From Streptomyces sp. NBC_00259 (lineage in GTDB: Bacteria; Actinomycetota; Actinomycetes; Streptomycetales; Streptomycetaceae): 64,000 bases of DNA. The stretch lies in the NCBI RefSeq assembly GCF_036181745.1, contig NZ_CP108080.1, positions 6,513,501 through 6,577,500 on the forward strand, given 5' to 3'. The translations under genes were made by a program, and so were the position numbers. The notes under the pieces are model-generated. The model was not told where the DNA came from, ran no database searches, and saw only the letters and a program-made list of their open reading frames with translations. Below are positions 43,874 to 53,338 of the stretch, in pieces (position 1 is the first letter of the stretch; every line of letters begins with the position of its first letter).

Positions 43874-44566
43874 ATGGTCCTGGACTTGCTGCTCATCGCC
43901 GTGGCCATCACCCTCGACCCGTTGCCCATCATGGCGTTCGTGCTGGTGCTCTCGTCCCACAAGGGCGTCTGGCGGGGACTGGTCTTCATCCTCGCCTGGC
44001 TGGCCTGCCTCGTCGCGGTGATCGCCGCGGTCCTGCTGTTCACCGGCGGAACCCCGCCGCCGCCCAGGTCACCGCCCTCCACAGCCGCTCTCGCGGCCAA
44101 GCTCGCCATCGGCATCGGCCTGGTCGCGTACGGCGAGTACCGGCGCCGGCGCCGCGGCGCGCCACGCCGGCCTCCCTCCGGCCGCGCCAAGCACGCGCAC
44201 GCGGCCGGGGCGCACTCCCGGGAGGGGAAGGAGAAGGGGACGGACGGGATGACCCCCTGGTCCGCGGCCGGACTCGCCGTCTTCCTCCAGCCGTGGGGCA
44301 TGGTCGCCGCGGCCGCCACCGTCGTCGTGAAGGCGGACCTGTCCCATCTCACCTCGTATCTGGCCCTGTTCGGGTTCTGCATCCTGGCGACCGCCTCGTT
44401 GCTCGCCGCCGAGCTGTACACGGTGTTCGCGCCCCAGGCCGCGGGAGCCCGTCTGCATCGGCTGCGCTCCTGGATGGAGGCGCACGAGGAACCGGCCATC
44501 ATCGTCGGCTGTCTGCTGATAGGCCTCTGGCTGACCGGCAACAGCATCTACCAGCTCACGAGTTGA
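43874..44566 (+). CDS. GAP-family (Sap/LysE-like) membrane protein
   Basis: A 230-residue protein starting MVLDLLLIAVAITLDPLPIMAFVLVLSS, typical of the SfLAP/GAP family of lipid-addressing exporters (LysE superfamily). About six helices, with a charged cytoplasmic loop (EYRRRRRGAPRRPPSGRAK) in the middle and KAWS-like TPWSAAGLAVFLQPWGMVAAAATVV in the second half. GGGAG precedes the ATG. Mycobacterial relatives assist glycolipid transport; the substrate here is unknown. Confidence 0.85.
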   Translation: MVLDLLLIAVAITLDPLPIMAFVLVLSSHKGVWRGLVFILAWLACLVAVIAAVLLFTGGTPPPPRSPPSTAALAAKLAIGIGLVAYGEYRRRRRGAPRRPPSGRAKHAHAAGAHSREGKEKGTDGMTPWSAAGLAVFLQPWGMVAAAATVVVKADLSHLTSYLALFGFCILATASLLAAELYTVFAPQAAGARLHRLRSWMEAHEEPAIIVGCLLIGLWLTGNSIYQLTS

Positions 44567-44572
44567 CCGCCG

Positions 44573-44613
44573 CGGCCCCGCACCGGGCCCCGTCGGCACG
44601 GCCCGCGGGGCCG
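44573..44613 (+). terminator. Hairpin after GAP-family gene
   Basis: Nine-base arms CGGCCCCGC (44573-44581) and GCGGGGCCG (44605-44613) with an internal GGGCC/GGCCC pair, followed by TTGTGCC. It begins six bases after the stop. Confidence 0.5.
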
Positions 44614-44760
44614 TTGTGCCGAAGGTGCGAAGCACCCCGGCGAGTGCTGCAATGGCTTCGAGCGCCGCAATGTCACACGGGACGCCGCGTGCCCGAGGCC
44701 GCGCCGAGCCATCGGCAGGCGAGCCGCCCCGGAACGCTGATGCGCTCGCAAGGAGTGGTC

Positions 44761-45225
44761 ATGAGCGATGACATCGAAGAAATGGGACCCGTCGACTACC
44801 TGGTCGTGGAGTTTCCCGGGAACCGCATGACGGGCGACGGCTTTCCGCTGCTCGTCGATCTGGTCGACCGCCGGATCATCCGCATTCTCGACCTGCTGTT
44901 CGTCCGCAAGGACACTGACGGTTCCGTCATGCTCCTGGAGCTGTCCGAGGTGGACAGCGACGGGACCCTCGACCTGACCGTCTTCGAAGGCGCGTCCTCC
45001 GGCCTGCTGGGCCAGGACGACATCGACGAGGCAGGCGCGGCCATCGAACCGGGCAACTCCGCCGCTGTCCTGGTGTACGAGAACACATGGGCCGCTCCGC
45101 TCGCCCGGGCCATGCGCGCGAGCGGCGCCCAGCTGGTGGCGGGGGGCCGGATTCCCGTACAGGCCCTGCTCGCCTCCCTGGACGAGGTCGAGGGCACGGG
45201 CGGCCAGGGGACGTCCGCGGCCTGA
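44761..45225 (+). CDS. DUF6325-type protein
   Basis: A 154-residue acidic soluble protein: MSDDIEEMGPVDYLVVEFPGNRMTGDGFPLLVDLVDRRIIRILDLLFVRKD, then LVYENTWAAPLARAMRASGAQLVAGGRIPVQALLASLDE. The layout (FPGN, DLVDRxxIRILDLLFV, YENTWAAP) matches actinobacterial DUF6325 proteins, which commonly sit beside a SHOCT protein, as here. Function unknown; a stress or general regulatory role has been inferred from context only. AAGGAGTGG precedes the ATG. Confidence 0.85.
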   Translation: MSDDIEEMGPVDYLVVEFPGNRMTGDGFPLLVDLVDRRIIRILDLLFVRKDTDGSVMLLELSEVDSDGTLDLTVFEGASSGLLGQDDIDEAGAAIEPGNSAAVLVYENTWAAPLARAMRASGAQLVAGGRIPVQALLASLDEVEGTGGQGTSAA

Positions 45226-45274
45226 GCGGGCCCGCGCGCAGGTCCGCACCCTTCACACGCACTGGGAGACGAAC

Positions 45275-45607
45275 ATGCCACGCCTCATCCGCCGCGTCGC
45301 CCGCACCGCCGTCATCGCAGGAACCGCCACCGCGGTGTCCAACCGCGTGTCGCGGCGGCAGTCGGGCCGGTGGGCCCAGCAGGAGCAGCAGCAACAAGGA
45401 CAGCCCGAGGGCCAGCCCCAGCCCCAGGGGCAGGTGCAGCAGAGCACGGCCGCGGCCCCGTCGTCGGAGGCCGTGCCGCCTCCGATGCCGCCCGACGACG
45501 ACATGGGCAGAAAGATCGACAAGCTGAAGGAACTCGGCGAGCTGAAGGCGCAGGGGATCCTGACCGAGCAGGAGTTCGCGGTCGAGAAGCAGAAGATCCT
45601 CGGCTGA
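45275..45607 (+). CDS. SHOCT-domain protein
   Basis: A 110-residue protein: a basic N-terminus with a weak hydrophobic stretch (VARTAVIAGTATAVSNRV), a Gln-rich low-complexity middle and a C-terminal SHOCT domain IDKLKELGELKAQGILTEQEFAVEKQKILG. SHOCT domains are short C-terminal oligomerisation helices. GGGAGACGAAC precedes the ATG; 49 bases after DUF6325 and 12 before the ClC gene, so likely one operon. Confidence 0.93.
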   Translation: MPRLIRRVARTAVIAGTATAVSNRVSRRQSGRWAQQEQQQQGQPEGQPQPQGQVQQSTAAAPSSEAVPPPMPPDDDMGRKIDKLKELGELKAQGILTEQEFAVEKQKILG

Positions 45608-45619
45608 GGGCCGCCACCG

Positions 45620-47008
45620 ATGACGCATGGGGAGCCCGGTCCGCAGCGGGAGGCGGCCGGGGCCGGTGACACCCGTCCGGAGCCGGACGTTCTGCGCGGC
45701 CTCCTGCTCAGTGCCTCCTACCGGAGGGTGCTGCTGTTCTCCGCCCTGATCGGTATCCCGGTCTCGCTGGTCGCGTTCTGGTTCCTCGTCGCGCTGCACC
45801 AGCTTGAGCACCTGATGTGGGACGACGTGCCGAAGGCGTTCGGCAGCCCGGTCCCGCCCTGGTGGTGGCCGCTGGTGCTGTTGCCGGTCGCGGGTCTGAT
45901 CGTCGGCCTGGTCGTCGCGCGGCTGCCCGGCGGGGGCGGCCATGTGCCCGCGTACGGGCTGCAGGCCGGCGGTGCCACCGCCGCCGCCCTGCCCGGAGTG
46001 GTCATCGCGGCGGCGGCGAGCCTGCCGCTCGGCGCGACCCTCGGGCCGGAGGCACCGCTGATCGCGCTCGGCGGTGGTCTCGCCCTGCTGTTCCGTAACC
46101 TCGCGCGAGGCAATGTCACATCGCAGAACACCGCGCTCCTGGGCGCGGCCGGTGCCGCGGCGGCCATCTCCGTGGTCCTCGGCAACCCCGTGATCGCCGC
46201 CGTGCTGCTGATGGAGATCATCGGGGTGGGCGGTCCGCGGCTGGTCGCGGTCATGCTCCCCGCGCTGCTCTCCAGCGGCGTCGGCTCCCTGGTGTTCACC
46301 GGCTTCGGCCGGTGGACCGGGTTGCAGACGGGCAGCCTGCGGCTGCACCTGTCCGGGCCGTTCCCGCACCTCGACGCCGGGGACGTGGGCTGGACGCTGC
46401 TCATCGGTGTCGTCGTCGGCGTGCTGGTGCACGCGATCCAGTTCGTCGGACGGCTGGCGGCCGTGCGCGTACGGTCCCGTCCCGTCCCGTTCAGCGTCCT
46501 GTTCGCCTTCGGGGCCGGCATCTGCGCGGCCGTGTACACCGGTATCACCGGCCGCTCGCCCGCCGACGTCGCCTCGTCCGGCCAGAGCACGATGGTGCAG
46601 CTGGCCGCGGACCCCGCCTCATGGGGCGTCGGTGCGCTCGTCGCCGTTCTCGCGTTCAAGGGCCTCGCATACGCACTGTGCCTGGGCAGCCTGCGAGGCG
46701 GCCCGATCTTCCCGGCGCTGTTCCTCGGTGCGGCGACGGGCGTCCTGCTGGCGCCCCTGCCGGGTCTCGGCGTCATCCCGGGTCTGGCGGCCGGCATGGC
46801 CGCCTCGGCCGCCGCCGCGCTGCGGCTGCCCGTCAGCAGCGTGGTGCTCGTGGCCCTGCTGCTCGGCAGCATCGCCATGACCCCCGTGGTGATCCTCGCG
46901 GCGGTGGTCGCGATCATCACCACCGAACTGCTGCCGGGCGCCCACGGGGCGCCGCCCGCACCCGCCACCAAGGCCCCCGCCGGGGTCGGGGCGCGGGCAC
47001 CGTCGTGA
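45620..47008 (+). CDS. ClC-family chloride channel/antiporter
   Basis: A 462-residue membrane protein with about 12 helices. The ClC selectivity motifs are present in divergent form: LPLGATLGPEAPLIALGGG (usually GREGP, carrying the gating Glu, here GPEAP with the Glu retained) and LRGGPIFPALFLGAATGVL (GGxFxP). It lacks the intracellular CBS domains. The family moves chloride or exchanges it with protons. It overlaps the next gene by GTGA. Its place next to DUF6325/SHOCT suggests acid or osmotic stress, but that is inference. Confidence 0.9.
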   Translation: MTHGEPGPQREAAGAGDTRPEPDVLRGLLLSASYRRVLLFSALIGIPVSLVAFWFLVALHQLEHLMWDDVPKAFGSPVPPWWWPLVLLPVAGLIVGLVVARLPGGGGHVPAYGLQAGGATAAALPGVVIAAAASLPLGATLGPEAPLIALGGGLALLFRNLARGNVTSQNTALLGAAGAAAAISVVLGNPVIAAVLLMEIIGVGGPRLVAVMLPALLSSGVGSLVFTGFGRWTGLQTGSLRLHLSGPFPHLDAGDVGWTLLIGVVVGVLVHAIQFVGRLAAVRVRSRPVPFSVLFAFGAGICAAVYTGITGRSPADVASSGQSTMVQLAADPASWGVGALVAVLAFKGLAYALCLGSLRGGPIFPALFLGAATGVLLAPLPGLGVIPGLAAGMAASAAAALRLPVSSVVLVALLLGSIAMTPVVILAAVVAIITTELLPGAHGAPPAPATKAPAGVGARAPS

Positions 47009-47931
47009 CCGCCGCGATGAGCGCCGAGGCGTTCCGGACCCTCTACGACAAGGTCCGGGAACGGACTCGGCACGGCCCGGACGACCGGCGCGGCACGCTG
47101 AACCACCTCACGCCCGCCCGGGTGGTGGCGGCCGCCCGCGAGGTCATGACCGGTCGTACGGTCTCCCTCGCCGCGCCCGTGGCGACCCTGCCCGGCCCGG
47201 ACAACCCGGACCCGGCCCGGCACCGGATGACGGCGCCCGGTCCGGGCGACGACCACTCGGAAGGGCTCGGCTTCGCCCTCGACCGCTTCGCCATGAACGT
47301 CCACGGGGACGTGGACAGCCATCTCGACGCACTGTGCCATGTCATGTACGACGGTGCGCTGTACAACGGCGTACCGGCGGACAGCGTGACCCCGCAGGGC
47401 GCCACCGAGCTCACCGTCGACGTCGTCCGCGACGGCGTCGTGGGCCGCGGGGTGCTCCTCGACATCCCCCGGCTCAGGGGAGTGCGCTGGCTGGAGCCGG
47501 GGGACCATGTCACGGCCGGCGACCTGGCCGCGGCCGAGGCCGCGCAAGGAGTGCGCACGGGCCCGGGCGACATCCTGCTCGTACGCGTGGGCCACCGGCG
47601 CAGACGCCGGGAGTCCGGGCCCTGGAACGCCGCGGAGGCGCGCGCCGGACTGCATCCGGAAGCCGTCGAGTTCCTCGCCGACCGGCAGGTCGCGCTGCTC
47701 GGCAGCGACGGCAACAACGACACCGCACCGAGCGCCGTGGAAGGAGTCGACTTCCCTGTCCATGTCCTGGCCGTCCAGGCCATGGGGATGCACCTGATGG
47801 ACTATCTGCAGTTCGAGGAGCTGGCACCGGCCTGCGAGCAGGAGGGCCGCTGGAGTTTCCTGTGCGTGGTGGCACCGCTGCGGCTGCCGGAGGCCACCGG
47901 CTCCCCGGTCAACCCGATCGCCGTCCTGTGA
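47005..47931 (+). CDS. Cyclase-family (kynurenine formamidase-like) hydrolase
   Basis: A 308-residue putative metal hydrolase. The family motif HxGTHxDxxxH occurs as HGDVDSHLDALCHV (about residues 93-106), with one unusual residue (D-S for G-T); GVLLDIPRLRGV, GDILLVRVG and LLGSDGNNDTAPSAVEG complete the fold. GTG 47005 overlaps the ClC stop. Substrate unknown; proteins of this family act on kynurenine, polyketides or other cyclic amides and lactones. Confidence 0.85.
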   Translation: MTAAMSAEAFRTLYDKVRERTRHGPDDRRGTLNHLTPARVVAAAREVMTGRTVSLAAPVATLPGPDNPDPARHRMTAPGPGDDHSEGLGFALDRFAMNVHGDVDSHLDALCHVMYDGALYNGVPADSVTPQGATELTVDVVRDGVVGRGVLLDIPRLRGVRWLEPGDHVTAGDLAAAEAAQGVRTGPGDILLVRVGHRRRRRESGPWNAAEARAGLHPEAVEFLADRQVALLGSDGNNDTAPSAVEGVDFPVHVLAVQAMGMHLMDYLQFEELAPACEQEGRWSFLCVVAPLRLPEATGSPVNPIAVL

Positions 47932-48010
47932 CCCGCCGCCCCGTGACCCCCGTGACCGATCCCCTGGTACGTCCGATCCCCAGGCAAGAACCGTGAGGAC
48001 GGTGGCCGCC

Positions 48011-49594
48011 ATGAACGAATCCCCGCACTACGACGTGATCATCATCGGCACCGGCGCGGGCGGTGGCACCCTCGCCCATCGCCTCGCCCCGTCCGGCCAT
48101 CGCGTACTCGTCCTCGAACGCGGCGGCTACCTCCCCCGGGAACGCGACAACTGGGACTCCACCGCCGTGTTCGTCAAGGGCAAGTACCGTGCCCCCGAGT
48201 TCTGGTTCGACAAGCACGGCACCACGTTCCCGCCGGAGGTCAACTACTACGTCGGCGGCAACACCAAGTTCTACGGAGCCGCGCTCTTCCGGCTGCGCCC
48301 CCAGGACTTCGGCGAGATCCGCCACCACGGGGGCATGTCCCCGGCCTGGCCGCTCCGTTACGAGGACCTGGAGCCGTACTACACCCAGGCCGAGCACCTC
48401 TACATGGTCCACGGCAGACACGGCGAGGACCCCTGGGAGGGCCCGGCGAGCGAGGAGTACGCGTATCCGCCCGTCGAGCACGAGCCGCGCATCCAGCAGT
48501 TGAGCGACGACCTCGAGAAGCGCGGGCTGCACCCCTTCCACCTGCCCATCGGGGTCAATCTCCATCAGGACAACAGCGGCCGGGCCACCCACTCCAGTGT
48601 CTGTATCCGCTGCAACCGGGTCGACGGCTTCCCCTGTCTGGTGCGCGGCAAGTCCGACGCGCAGGTGATCTGCGTCGAACCCGCCCTGGAGCACGACAAC
48701 GTCGACATGATCACCAACGCCCATGTGGTGAGGCTGGAGACCGACGCCGGCGGACGCAGCGTCAGCACCGTCGTCGCCGAGCTCGAGGACGGCACGCCGG
48801 CCCGGTTCACCGGCCATGTCGTGGTCGTCGCCTGCGGCGCGGTCAACTCCGCCGTCCTGCTGCTGGCATCGGCGAACGACCGGCACCCGGACGGACTCGC
48901 CAACCGCTCGGACGTCGTCGGCCGGCACTACATGCGGCACAACAACATGGCGCTGATGGCGGTGTCGAAGGAACCCAACGACACGCAGTTCCAGAAGACC
49001 CTCGCCCTGCACGACTGGTACCTGGGCGCCGACGACTGGGACTTCCCGCTCGGCGGCATCCAGATGCTCGGCAAGTCGGACGCCGACCAGATCCACGGCG
49101 AAGCCCCGCGCTGGGCCGGGGCCGTGACCCCGAACATGCCCTTCGAGGTGCTGGCCCACCACGCCGTCGACTTCTGGCTGTGCGGTGAGGACCTCCCCGA
49201 TCCGGAGAACCGCGTCACCCTGGACCGGGACGGCGGCATCCATCTCGCCCTCGACGAGAACAACAACATCGCCGGACTGAACCGGCTGCGACACAAACTG
49301 CAGGGCATGCTGGGCCATCTGGGGATGCACGAGCAGCATCTGCTGTCGCACAGCATCTATCTGCACAAGGGCATGCCCATCGGCGCGACCGCCCACCAGG
49401 CGGGCACCGTGCGCTTCGGCAACGACCCGACGAGCTCGGCCCTGGACGTCAACTGCAAGGCCCACGACCTCGACAACCTCTACGTCGTCGACACGAGCTT
49501 CTTCCCGAGCATCGGCGCGGTGAACCCGTCCCTGACGGCCATGGCCAACGCCCTGCGCGTCGGTGACCACATCATCGAGCGCCTGCGCGGCTGA
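48011..49594 (+). CDS. GMC-family FAD oxidoreductase
   Basis: A 527-residue flavoprotein. The FAD motif is YDVIIIGTGAGGGTLAHRLA at the N-terminus; VGGNTKFYGAALFRLRPQDF, VVACGAVNSAVLLLAS and the C-terminal LYVVDTSFFPSIGAVNPSLTAMANALRVGDHII (active-site His/Asn region) are family landmarks. A Cys-rich stretch SVCIRCNRVDGFPCLV lies mid-protein. ATG 48011 is preferred, with GTGAGGACGG upstream; GTG 47993 is possible. Substrate probably a sugar, polyol or sterol-like alcohol; a glucose/choline-type electron acceptor is unknown. Confidence 0.92.
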   Translation: MNESPHYDVIIIGTGAGGGTLAHRLAPSGHRVLVLERGGYLPRERDNWDSTAVFVKGKYRAPEFWFDKHGTTFPPEVNYYVGGNTKFYGAALFRLRPQDFGEIRHHGGMSPAWPLRYEDLEPYYTQAEHLYMVHGRHGEDPWEGPASEEYAYPPVEHEPRIQQLSDDLEKRGLHPFHLPIGVNLHQDNSGRATHSSVCIRCNRVDGFPCLVRGKSDAQVICVEPALEHDNVDMITNAHVVRLETDAGGRSVSTVVAELEDGTPARFTGHVVVVACGAVNSAVLLLASANDRHPDGLANRSDVVGRHYMRHNNMALMAVSKEPNDTQFQKTLALHDWYLGADDWDFPLGGIQMLGKSDADQIHGEAPRWAGAVTPNMPFEVLAHHAVDFWLCGEDLPDPENRVTLDRDGGIHLALDENNNIAGLNRLRHKLQGMLGHLGMHEQHLLSHSIYLHKGMPIGATAHQAGTVRFGNDPTSSALDVNCKAHDLDNLYVVDTSFFPSIGAVNPSLTAMANALRVGDHIIERLRG

Positions 49595-49855
49595 GGAAGT
49601 CAGGGCCGAGAGCCGAGGAGCTGAGAACGAACAGCTGAGGGACTGTGCGGCCCGGTGACCGAGCGGCGCCGGGGGCTGAGCCGAGCAACGCCTCACGCCC
49701 GGACCGCTGAGCCGACCGGGCGAACATCGACCACCCAACGGCCCACACGGCCGTGCGCTGTGCGCCTGCCGGCGGGCGCCGGTGGTTCCGTGGCGCGCGG
49801 GTTCCGATCAGCGCCGCCGCGGCCCCGGGCCGCGGACACGTACCCAGGAGGCATC

Positions 49856-50692
49856 GTGAGTTCCCAGGCCGGAGCGGCATCGTACGAGGTTCCGCAGCTG
49901 CTGAAGGGCCAGAAGGCGCTGGTGACCGGTGCCAATTCGGGCATCGGGAAGGCGACCGCGATCGGCCTGGGCCGGGCGGGCGCCGACGTGGTCGTCAACT
50001 ACGTGGCGGGCAGCGAGTCCGCCGACGAGGTCGTCAAGGAGATCACCGGCTTCGGTGTGCGCGCCTACGCCCACGAGGCCGATGTGTCCCAGGAGGACCA
50101 GGTCACGGCCATGGTCGACCGGATGGTCGAGGAGTTCGGGACGATCGACATCATGGTCGCCAACGCCGGCCTCCAGCGGGACGCGCCCGTCACCGAGATG
50201 ACGCTCGCCCAGTGGCAGAAGGTCATCGACGTCAACCTCACCGGCCAGTTCCTCTGCGCCAGGGAGGCCGCCAAGGAGTTCATGCGGCGCGGTGTCGTGC
50301 CCGAGGTGTCGCGCTCCGCCGGAAAGATCATCTGCATGAGTTCGGTGCACCAGCTCATCCCCTGGGCCGGCCATGTGAACTACGCCTCCTCCAAGGGCGG
50401 TGTGCACATGATGATGCAGACCCTCGCCCAGGAACTGGCGCCCCGGAAGATCCGGGTGAACGCGATCGGGCCCGGCGCCATCAAGACCCCGATCAACACC
50501 AGCGCATGGTCCACCCCCCAGGCCGAGAAGGACCTGCTGACGCTCATCCCCTACGGCCGTGTCGGCGACCCCGAGGACATCGCCCGCGCCGCCGTCGCGC
50601 TCGCCTCGGACCTGATGGACTACGTGGTCGGCGTCACGCTCTACGTCGACGGCGGGATGACCCTGTTCCCCGGGTTCGCCACCGGCGGCTGA
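49856..50692 (+). CDS. SDR-family oxidoreductase, glucose 1-dehydrogenase-like
   Basis: A 278-residue NAD(P) dehydrogenase. GTG start with CCAGGAGG. Cofactor motif ALVTGANSGIGKATAIGLG; NAG motif VANAGLQRDAP; catalytic Ser-Tyr-Lys in CMSSVHQL..VNYASSKGG (Y-x-x-x-K); PG motif AIGPGAIKTPINTSAW. Most similar in layout to glucose 1-dehydrogenases. It follows the GMC gene and precedes cydA by 43 bases, so it may feed electrons in the same pathway, but no direct link is shown. Confidence 0.93.
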   Translation: MSSQAGAASYEVPQLLKGQKALVTGANSGIGKATAIGLGRAGADVVVNYVAGSESADEVVKEITGFGVRAYAHEADVSQEDQVTAMVDRMVEEFGTIDIMVANAGLQRDAPVTEMTLAQWQKVIDVNLTGQFLCAREAAKEFMRRGVVPEVSRSAGKIICMSSVHQLIPWAGHVNYASSKGGVHMMMQTLAQELAPRKIRVNAIGPGAIKTPINTSAWSTPQAEKDLLTLIPYGRVGDPEDIARAAVALASDLMDYVVGVTLYVDGGMTLFPGFATGG

Positions 50693-50735
50693 ACACGCGT
50701 CCCGTCCGAAGGGCCCCCGACCACCGAAGGCACAC

Positions 50736-52241
50736 ATGCACAGTTCGGTCCAGCTGCCGGCCCAGGCGCTGTTGCTGGTGGACGCACCCGCCCAACTGCT
50801 CCCGGCCAGGGAGCTCATGGCGTTCACCCTGGCCTCGCACATCATCCTGGTGCCGATGGGGGTGGCGCTGCCGCTGATCACACTGATCATGCACTACCGC
50901 GGACTGCGCGGGAACGACGCCGTCGCCCTGCTCCTCGCCCGGCGCTGGTCGGCGGTCATGGCGGTCCAGTTCGCCGTCGGCGTCGTGACGGGCACGGTCC
51001 TGTCCTTCGAGTTCGGCCTGCTCTGGCCGGGCCTCATGGGACGGTGGGGCGATGTCTTCGGCATCGGATTCGGCGTCGAGGCCTGGGCGTTCTTCCTCGA
51101 AGCCATCCTCATCGCCATCTACCTCTACGGCTGGCGCCGGCTGAAACCACGCACCCACTTCCTGCTCGGCCTTCCGCTGCCCGCGACCGCGCTGCTCGGC
51201 GCGTTCGGCATCATCGCGGCCAACTCGTGGATGAACACGCCCCAGGGCTTCACCCTCGACTCCGAGGGCAACCCGGTCGACGTCGACATCTGGAAGGCGA
51301 TCTTCACCCCGATGTTCGGGCCGCAGTACTGGCACTTCGTGGTGGCGATGTTCGTCACCGCCGGGTACGTCGTCGCGGGTGTGTACGCCGTGGGGTGGCT
51401 GCGCGGCCGCAGGGACCGCTACCACCGGCTCGGCTTCACCGTCCCGTTCACGGTCGCCGCCGTGTTCACCCCGGTGCAGTTCGTGCTCGGCGACTCCATC
51501 GCCCGCTCGGTGTTCCACAAACAGCCCGTGAAGTTCGCCGCGATGGAGATCGTCTGGAAGACCGACACCCACGTACCGGAGTACATCTTCGGCCGTCTCC
51601 ACCCCGACGGAACCGTCTCCGGGGGCATCAAGATCCCCCAACTGGACTCCATGCTGGCCGGGTTCAAGCCGAGTACGAAGGTCACCGGGCTCACCTCCGT
51701 CCCGGCGGCCGACCGGCCGAACGCCACCCAGGCCACCATCGCCCACTGGGCCTTCGACATCATGGTCGTCCTCGGCTCGCTTCTGCTGCTGCTCGCCCTC
51801 TGGTACGCCTGGGTCCGCTTCCGGCGGCGCAAGGAGCCGGAGCCCCGCAGGCTGCCGCAGTCACGGTGGTTCTGGCGCAGCGCCGCCTGCGCCGGTGTCG
51901 CCTCGGTCGTCGCCGTCGAATGCGGCTGGATCACGACCGAGGTGGGCCGCCAGCCCTGGATCGTGTACGGGAACATGCGGGTCGCCGAGGCGGTGACCGC
52001 GACCCGGTCGACCACCCTGTGGATCATGTTCGGCCTGGTGGTCGTCGTCTATGTGTTCATCTTCGGCTCCTTCCTCGCCCTGCTGCTGAAGATGCGGACC
52101 CGCTGGCGGCTCGACGACGCGGCCGGGGGTGTCGGGCAGCCGGCCGGAGGGCCGGAGACCGACCTCCCCTACGGCCCCCGCCACGGGCTGCAGGAAGCGG
52201 CCCCGCCGGAATCCGCCACGCGCAAAGGCGGTCCCTCATGA
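50736..52241 (+). CDS. cydA: Cytochrome bd-type ubiquinol/menaquinol oxidase subunit I
   Basis: Terminal oxidase subunit carrying haems b and d, 501 residues. Conserved features: H35 in LASHIILVPMG, E115 and E122 in FGVEAWAFFLEA, H200 in PQYWHFVVAMF, and GRQPW at 404-408. The Q-loop is short, as in CioA-like or actinobacterial members. About nine helices with a hydrophilic C-terminus. Stop overlaps the cydB start (ATGA). Supports high-affinity respiration or stress tolerance. No cydCD is seen in the window. Confidence 0.94.
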   Translation: MHSSVQLPAQALLLVDAPAQLLPARELMAFTLASHIILVPMGVALPLITLIMHYRGLRGNDAVALLLARRWSAVMAVQFAVGVVTGTVLSFEFGLLWPGLMGRWGDVFGIGFGVEAWAFFLEAILIAIYLYGWRRLKPRTHFLLGLPLPATALLGAFGIIAANSWMNTPQGFTLDSEGNPVDVDIWKAIFTPMFGPQYWHFVVAMFVTAGYVVAGVYAVGWLRGRRDRYHRLGFTVPFTVAAVFTPVQFVLGDSIARSVFHKQPVKFAAMEIVWKTDTHVPEYIFGRLHPDGTVSGGIKIPQLDSMLAGFKPSTKVTGLTSVPAADRPNATQATIAHWAFDIMVVLGSLLLLLALWYAWVRFRRRKEPEPRRLPQSRWFWRSAACAGVASVVAVECGWITTEVGRQPWIVYGNMRVAEAVTATRSTTLWIMFGLVVVVYVFIFGSFLALLLKMRTRWRLDDAAGGVGQPAGGPETDLPYGPRHGLQEAAPPESATRKGGPS

Positions 52242-53290
52242 CGCTCGCCGGACTGATCGCCCTGGTGCTGCTGATCGCGGTGGCCGCCTACGCCTGCGCC
52301 GGCGGCACGGACTACGGCGCCGGATTCTGGGACCTGTTCGCCGGCGGGGCGGAGCGCGGGAAGCGCCCACGGTGGCTGATCGACCATGCGATGGCGCCCG
52401 TGTGGGAGGTCAACAACGTCTGGCTGATCTTCATCCTGGTGATCATGTGGACCGGGTTCCCCGTGCTGTTCCAGACGCTGTTCGCCGCGATGTGGCTGCC
52501 GCTGGCGCTCGCCGCCGTCGGCATGGTGCTGCGCGGTGCCGGGTTCGCGTTGCGCAAGCCCATGCGGCGGGTGGCCGGACGGCGGCTGTACGGGGCGCTG
52601 TTCGCCATCGCCTCGCTCCTCACCCCGTTCTTCCTCGGCGCGGCCGTCGGCGGGATCGCGTCCGGCCGGGCGGCGCCCGGAACCCTGCCGTCCGCGGAGG
52701 TCTGGGCCAACCCGACGTCCGTCTTCTTCGGGCTGCTCACCATCACCGCGACGGCCTTCCTGGGCGCGGTCTTCCTCTCCCGGGACGCGGAGCGCTTCGA
52801 CGCGCCGGATCTCGTCGGCTACTTCCGGCGCCGGGCGCTGGGCAGTCTGGCCGTCGTGGTCCTGCTCGGTGTCGCCGCCTTCCTCGTCGTCCGCGGCGAC
52901 GCCCCCCATCTCTGGCACGGTCTCACCCATGGCGTGGGGCTGGCCCTCGTCGTCGTGGCCGTGGTCTGTGTGCTGGCCACGGCGTGGCTGCTGCTGCGGT
53001 CCCGGGGTGCCTGGACCCGTACCACCGCCATCGGTACGGTCGCCGCGGCCGTACTGGCCTGGGGCTTCGCCCAGCGGCCGTACCTCATCCCGCCCAGCCT
53101 GACCGTGCGGGAAGCGGCGGGTGATCCCACGTCGCTGACCTGGCTGGCCTTCGTCACGCTCGTCGCGGTGATCCTCGTCGGTCCCGCCCTCGTGCTGCTG
53201 TACTGGCTGGACACCCACGGGGAGCTGGAGTCCCTCACGGACGCCGATCTGCGGCGGGGCGCCCCCGGGAACCCGGCCGAGGGCGAGTGA
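52238..53290 (+). CDS. cydB: Cytochrome bd-type oxidase subunit II
   Basis: A 350-residue membrane partner of CydA, with about eight helices. Hallmarks: GTDYGAGFWDLFAGG, ..IDHAMAPVWEVNNVWLIFILVIMWTGFP, KPMRRVAGRRLYGALF, and RPYLIPPSLTVREAA. Translation coupled to cydA through ATGA. The GAGFWDL and VWEVNNVW motifs are typical of subunit II. The next gene, an antiporter, begins 48 bases later. Confidence 0.94.
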   Translation: MTLAGLIALVLLIAVAAYACAGGTDYGAGFWDLFAGGAERGKRPRWLIDHAMAPVWEVNNVWLIFILVIMWTGFPVLFQTLFAAMWLPLALAAVGMVLRGAGFALRKPMRRVAGRRLYGALFAIASLLTPFFLGAAVGGIASGRAAPGTLPSAEVWANPTSVFFGLLTITATAFLGAVFLSRDAERFDAPDLVGYFRRRALGSLAVVVLLGVAAFLVVRGDAPHLWHGLTHGVGLALVVVAVVCVLATAWLLLRSRGAWTRTTAIGTVAAAVLAWGFAQRPYLIPPSLTVREAAGDPTSLTWLAFVTLVAVILVGPALVLLYWLDTHGELESLTDADLRRGAPGNPAEGE

Positions 53291-53338
53291 CGGGGCGGAC
53301 GGGACCTTGACGGGACGGACGGCACGGACGGGGCGAGC

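Noticed and set aside
43569..53338. Sigma-B type promoters (GnnTn14-16GGGTAy) in front of the stress-like genes
   Set aside because: No convincing match was found upstream of the genes at 43874, 44761, 48011, 49856, 50736 or 53339.
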